Shown piece after piece: positions 59,493 through 64,000 of a stretch of 64,000 nt of DNA (position 1 is the stretch's first letter; every line of letters starts with the position of its first letter). Location: NCBI GenBank assembly GCA_029204225.1, contig CM055101.1, forward strand, positions 45,444,180 through 45,508,179, in the 5' to 3' direction. Under the pieces are notes generated by a model. The model did no database searches, had not been told where the DNA came from, and was given only the letters and a program-made list of their open reading frames with translations. Source of the DNA: Diphasiastrum complanatum (taxonomy: Eukaryota > Streptophyta > Lycopodiopsida > Lycopodiales > Lycopodiaceae). A program made the translations under genes and the position numbers.

Positions 59493-61300
59493 GATAAGGG
59501 TGGTGAATTCAACTCAACTAAATTCAACAGCTTGTGCAAAGAAAATGGGATTAGAAGACATCCTACCATCGATTGCACACCACAACAAAATGGGGTTGTG
59601 GAAGAAGCATGCTAAAGTGAAGAAGCTAACTAACTCGTATTGTGTACAAGTAGTGAGAACAAAAAACTATTTGCAAAATAGACTGCATACAAAGCATTAG
59701 AGGGTAAGACGCCTGAAGAGGTATTCAATGAGGCAAAGCCTAATGTTTCTCACTTTACTAGTCTTTGGATGTGTTGCATTTGCTCATGTACATGATGAAA
59801 AAAGACAGAACCTGGACACTAAGTCCATCAAATGTGTTTTTGGGGGTTGTGCTAGCAAATCAAAGCTTATAAGTTGTATGATCTTGTTGCAAAGAAATTC
59901 ATTGTTAGTAGAGATGCTATATTTAGTCAGTATGGAGATACATGTCGTTTAGAGGACTCCAAATTAAACTCAAGAATTGGACTTTGATGGAGGTTTGAAG
60001 AGTGAAGATGATAAGGATTCAAAGGGTGGACAAGTAAGAGGATCAAGTCAAGAAAGAAGAAAATGTGTAGAATGTACCTCAAGAAAAGCCAAAGACACCA
60101 AAACAGTTTCTTAGAACGTTTGGAGATGTGGATGCATCTAATCAAGTTGAAAGCAGTAAATAGGGAGCAACACGAGTCTTGCGAGAAAGGAGACAACCTC
60201 CTAGTGTGAATGTTGCCTAATGGTTTCAGTTTTAGATGTGCAAGGATCTAATACTTATGACGTAGCATCTCAATGACAAAAGTGGAAAGATGTTGTGGAC
60301 GAAAAGTACAAATCAATCATCAAGAACAACACTTGGGACCTAGTGGAGCTCCCAAAGGACAAGAAGGCAATAGCTACAAAATGAGTGTACAAAGTAAAAC
60401 ATAAAGTAGATTGACCATTGGATAATTGCAAGGCAAGACTGGTAGCCAAGGACTACATGCAAAAGGAGGACATTGACTTTGAGGACACGTCTACTCTCAT
60501 GGCAAAGATGCACACTACCTGATCCATTGTTATTCTTGCCACACAATATGGATGGAATCTTCAACAAATGGATGTGAAATCAACATTCTTGAATGGCTAT
60601 ATTGACAAGAAGGTCTATGTCTCAACCAGGAGGATTTGAAGTGAAAGGCAAGGAGTCGCATGTATGCAAGCTAAAGAAAACCTTGTACATCCTTAAACAA
60701 GCTCCTCGTGCATGGTACTCTAGGATCGACTAGTATCTCATGAGGTAGGGGTTCATCAAAAGTATGACGAATCCTACATTGTGTTTCTTTCATTGTGAAT
60801 GGTGAGATACTCATTCGTGTTCTTTGTGTGATGACCTCATTATCACAGGTAGTGATAGCTTCGTAATTGATAAGATCAAAAAACAAATTGTCAGAAGAAT
60901 TTGAGATAAAAGGTTTAGGGCAGCTCCATCCTTGATTGGGAATTGAGATCTGGAGGTAGGGTGATAGCACATTTGTTTATGAAAGGAAGTACGTGTATGA
61001 GCTACTTCGTAGATTTAATATGCTTGATTACAAAGCTGTTATGACTTCCATTGGATCAAATTTGAGACTTCGCTTTAGCAAAAACAGAAGAAAAAGTAAA
61101 TGAGACTTTGTTAAGACAACTTGTGAGGAGTCTAATATACGCTACTATCACCAGATTTGACATTTCCTACGTTGTTGGTACTATATGTTAGTATATGTTA
61201 GATTCTAGAGAGTGACATTAGCGTGCAACAAAGAGTTTCTAGATATCTTAAAAGCACATCTGAATATGGGCTTGAATATGTCAAATCTTCAGATTTCACT
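59493..61300 (+). pseudogene. Copia integrase and RT remains
   Basis: It begins within integrase: DKGGEFNSTKFNSLCKENGI and HPTIDCTPQQNGVVEEA (second Asp and Glu regions). Then ALEGKTPEEVFNEAKPNV, YDLVAKKFIVSRDAIF and, in shifting frames, RT pieces: [18 protein letters not shown]-like near 60570, DDLIITGSD near 60830, EKYVYELLRRFNMLDYK near 60985. More than ten stops or shifts. RNase H is cut by the gypsy LTR at 61308. Confidence 0.8.
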
Positions 61301-61307
61301 CTATAGG

Positions 61308-61811
61308 TGTTAGAATCCCCATTGTCGTTCCAGTCATTGCTAACGCACAAACAGGTGACGAACGTACTACCACCTCACCCCCGTGCACTAGAGCCATAGA
61401 CCACCATCAAGCAAGCTCGGATCTCCTGTAAGCCATGGTATCCCATACCACCATGCCTTACCCTCGACCCTCGCCTACCTACATTTTGAGGCCTAGATAA
61501 TCGTCCTGACCTGACCACCAGTGGAAAAGCTCTTCATTTTCCAAGAGAGAATGAATACCAAGCTCATGGAGATCCACCTCTATATATATATAGTCCAGGA
61601 GGGGTCATCTCCGTCCATAGGAGTCAAACATGACCAACGACATGCGGTAGTTGTGCACACTGACGCAGGTCCATAACAACGAGTCATCGTGCGCCAATAA
61701 GACATTGACACGTGGCACCCAAAAGACCTATAGCTCCAGATCAATGTTTCATCCCATAAATGAGACCGTCACCTCAAGTTTCTTGTTGCGTGCCCTTATG
61801 GGTACGTAACA
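61308..61811 (-). repeat. LTR of gypsy chromovirus copy A
   Basis: Minus orientation: starts TGTTACGTACCC at 61811, after the polypurine tract AAAAGGGGAGGGAA, and ends GGGATTCTAACA at 61308. Length about 504 bp. The part 61340-61600 matches copy B. Confidence 0.75.
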
Positions 61812-61823
61812 TTCCCTCCCCTT

Positions 61824-62548
61824 TTAAGAGTCTCCTCCTAATGGGAGCAAACCAGGGAAGTTTAATCTTAAATAGTCTTCTCTCTCCCAAGTGTCCTCAT
61901 CATCTGACTTGCCTTTCCAACGTATAAGAAATTCAGAAACCACACGGTTTCTCAATTGGTGACGACGAACGTCAACCACTTTTCCAAGTACGTTAGGAAC
62001 AAAGGTAGACAAATCCCTACTAAGTCGTTCCTTTAAACGGCTTACATGGAAAACAGGATGAACCCCAATCCCAATCGGAAGATCTAGCTAATAAGCGACC
62101 GGGTTGATTTTCTTTACAACCTTATAAGGTCCGCTGTAACGAGGAGATCGCTTATGGCATTTTCCCGTCCGAAGTACCTTTGAATCCTTAGGGATTTTAA
62201 GATACACCCAAGTTCCGACCTCAATATCCCGAGGTGAGCGACCGCGGTTAGCATAAAACTGAGCTCTATCCTGAGCGGTTTTCATGCTTTCCTTGGCCAC
62301 AAGCAACATTTCTTGCATATCTTGCAAGAAAGCCGACCGAAACTGGAGAACACGGCAGAAAGCCATACATCAGCATAAAAGGACTGAATCTGGTGGCAGA
62401 ATGCCTGGAACTATTGCGTGCAAACTCAACCATTGGGAGATACTTTTCCCAATCAGACTGTCGGTGAGAAACATATGCTCTAAGCATATCTTCCAACGTT
62501 TGGTTAACACGTTCTATCTGCCCATCAGATTCTAGGTGATCCGAAGAC
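61824..62548 (-). pseudogene. Gypsy chromovirus copy A: integrase C-terminus and chromodomain
   Basis: From 62548 down: [20 protein letters not shown] (Glu region), WEKYLPMVEFARNSSRHSAT, RFSPFMLMYGFLPCSPV, then AQFYANRGRSPRDIEVGTWV, KIPKDSKVLRTGKCHKRSPR and YSGPYKVVKKINPV. After a frame change comes the chromodomain LRNRVVSEFLIRWKGKSDDE then DTWEREDYLRLNFPGLLP with a stop at 61824. It starts abruptly at 62548, where another gypsy fragment begins in the opposite direction. Confidence 0.9.
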
Positions 62549-62559
62549 TAAGACTAAGG

Positions 62560-63100
62560 GTTTTGTCCGTATTAAGGTGAAGGATGTCCCGAAAACAGCT
62601 TTCAGAACTCGTCATGGTCATTATGAGTTTAAGGTGATGCCGTTTGGACTCACCAATGCTAGCGACTTTTATGACCCTGATGAACAGTGTTCTTCAGCCA
62701 TATTTAAGGAAATTTGTGGTAGTTTTTCTAGATGATATTTTAGTTTACATCAAAACTAAAAAGGAGAATTTGGCTCACCTCAAAAAGGTGTTTCGTTTGT
62801 TCAGAAAGCAGTTGTTCGCAAAGAAACCTAAATGTTTGTTTTTTACCAAATAAATAGTATATTTGGGCCATATTATCTCGAAAGATGCGATTAAGATAGA
62901 TCCAAATAGGGTCAAAGCCATTTTCAGTTGGCCTAAACCAAACAGTATTTTAGACTTTCGGGTCTTTCTTGGCCTTTTAGGATACTACAGACGATTTGTC
63001 AAGGATTATGCTCAAATAGCAGTTCCCATGACAAATCTTAAGGAGGGAAAGGGTCTGGGGGCCAGAGCAACAAGAGAGTTTTGATGCTCTCAAAACAACA
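62560..63100 (+). pseudogene. Gypsy RT, plus strand
   Basis: It reads [20 protein letters not shown] then [13 protein letters not shown], with a short shift, [20 protein letters not shown] (catalytic DD), a TAA, GHIISKDAIKIDPNRVKAIF and FLGLLGYYRRFVKDYAQIAV. The fingers region is missing at the left junction. Confidence 0.9.
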
Positions 63101-63355
63101 TTGGTTACAGCACCAATGCTGAAAGTCGTAGAACCAAATCAGGCTTTTGTGGTCGAAATAGATGCTAGTGACTTTGCAGTAGGTGCGGTGTTGAACCAAA
63201 ACGGACCACCAGTAGCGTTCAAAAGTAAGAAGCTCGAACCCGCTCGGACCAGATACAATGCTTATGAGAAGGAAATCTTTTCAATTATTCATGCCCTTAA
63301 GACTTGACGACAATAATTGTATGGTGTTAGCTTTGAAATTCTGACTGACCATAAA
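63101..63355 (+). pseudogene. Gypsy RNase H, truncated
   Basis: MLKVVEPNQAFVVEIDASDF, AVGAVLNQNGPPVAFKSKKL and RYNAYEKEIFSIIHALKT, then a TGA for the conserved Trp, and FEILTDHKS before the sequence jumps to integrase at 63356. It is closely related to the RNase H at 29345-29660 and retains the first Asp that copy lacks. Confidence 0.9.
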
Positions 63356-64000
63356 AGCCGCTGGTAAATGGGAAAGTATTTCCATGGATTTCAAGTAGGC
63401 CTTCCTAAGAGTCAGAAGGGTCATGATGTTATATGGGTCACAGTTGACCGTTTGACCAAAATGGCTCATTTTATTCACAACTCCAGAGTTAACAAGATTG
63501 TTTATAGACGAGCTATTTAAATTATATTGTCTTCCTTCCGACATAGTCAACAATCGGAATAGTAAGTTTGATGAAGGTTTTGGAGGGAAATTTTCCATCA
63601 TCTCCATACCAAACTGAATATGAATACTTCAGATGGATGGTCAAAGAGAAAGATTAAATCAGGTGCTGGAGGATATGCTTCATGCATACACAAGCAAAAA
63701 ACAAACTAATTAGGAGGAATATCATCCAATATTAGAGTTTGCTTATAACAGATCCAAAAATTCAGCTACGGGATACAGCTCATTTATGCTGATGGATGGT
63801 TTTCAGCCGCACTCACCCACAACCATAGGGTTCAAACAGGAAGCAACTAAAGAAAATTAGAAGATCTAAACCATATGGTATGCTAAGCGTAGCATAAAGC
63901 AAGCCCAAGATCGAGCTACTATGCAGATCCACATACACGGGATATTTGGTTCTCCCCTGGTGAGAAAGTCTTTCTTGGAGTCCCAGCTGACTCTAGGACC
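63356..64000 (+). pseudogene. Gypsy integrase, continues past the window
   Basis: Near-parallel to 30255-30950 of the intact-ended element: AGKWESISMDF, VGLPKSQKGHDVIWVTVDRL, TKMAHFI, HHLHTKLNMN, ADPHTRD and SPGEKVFLGVPADSR, but with many more stops and small deletions. It is an older copy of the same family, fused to RNase H by a deletion at 63355. Its 3' LTR would lie beyond 64000. Confidence 0.85.

Overview
This is a eukaryotic nuclear window, almost certainly from a flowering plant. Two genes show intron-exon structure with GT-AG splice sites. There are many decayed Ty3/gypsy chromoviruses and Ty1/copia elements whose primer-binding sites match plant initiator-Met tRNA. LINE remnants and long GA/GT microsatellites are present, and the sequence is AT-rich with very few long open frames. 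No bacterial operon, phage or CRISPR is present. The species cannot be named from the sequence.

Layout. 1-3412: tail of a gypsy chromovirus with its 3' LTR, then a minus-strand LINE fragment; both probably lie in an intron. 3413-16041: the last four exons of a plus-strand PP2C-type protein phosphatase gene, with one intron of about 11.6 kb. That intron holds a broken AGO4-type Argonaute exon, a near-perfect 150-bp inverted repeat, a gypsy chromovirus (6.36-10.75 kb), a Tat-type integrase scrap, a copia-type primer site and two foldbacks. 16.0-25 kb: copia gag remnant (-), Tat-type gypsy pol (+), and an unrecognised broken reading frame (23.4-24.2 kb). 25.4-28.3 kb: a 148-bp tandem duplication and 2.3 kb of TTTTTCGA-like low-complexity DNA. 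28384-31708: the best-preserved element, an LTR retrotransposon with two 358-bp LTRs and a 5-bp target duplication, lacking gag, protease and RT. 33.4-38.3 kb: copia fragments on both strands. 38-44 kb: AT-rich DNA with local duplications. 44.6-48.3 kb: minus-strand gypsy split by two insertions carrying TTCGAA/GATTC palindromes. 50.9-53.0 kb: part of an unrecognised minus-strand gene with good splice sites. 53.7-55.2 kb: GC-rich repeats with a cluster of GGCGCC primer-like motifs between direct repeats. 56.5-64 kb: copia and gypsy fragments in both orientations.

How it fits together. The only plausible functional genes are the phosphatase and the minus-strand gene near 52 kb; both continue beyond what can be resolved here. 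Everything else is retroelement sediment at different ages. I found no convincing new multi-gene system. The most interesting leads are the hairpin-forming repeats inside a probably transcribed phosphatase intron, the palindromic TTCGAA insertions, the strand-biased TTTTTCGA tract and the unrecognised frame at 23.4-24.2 kb.
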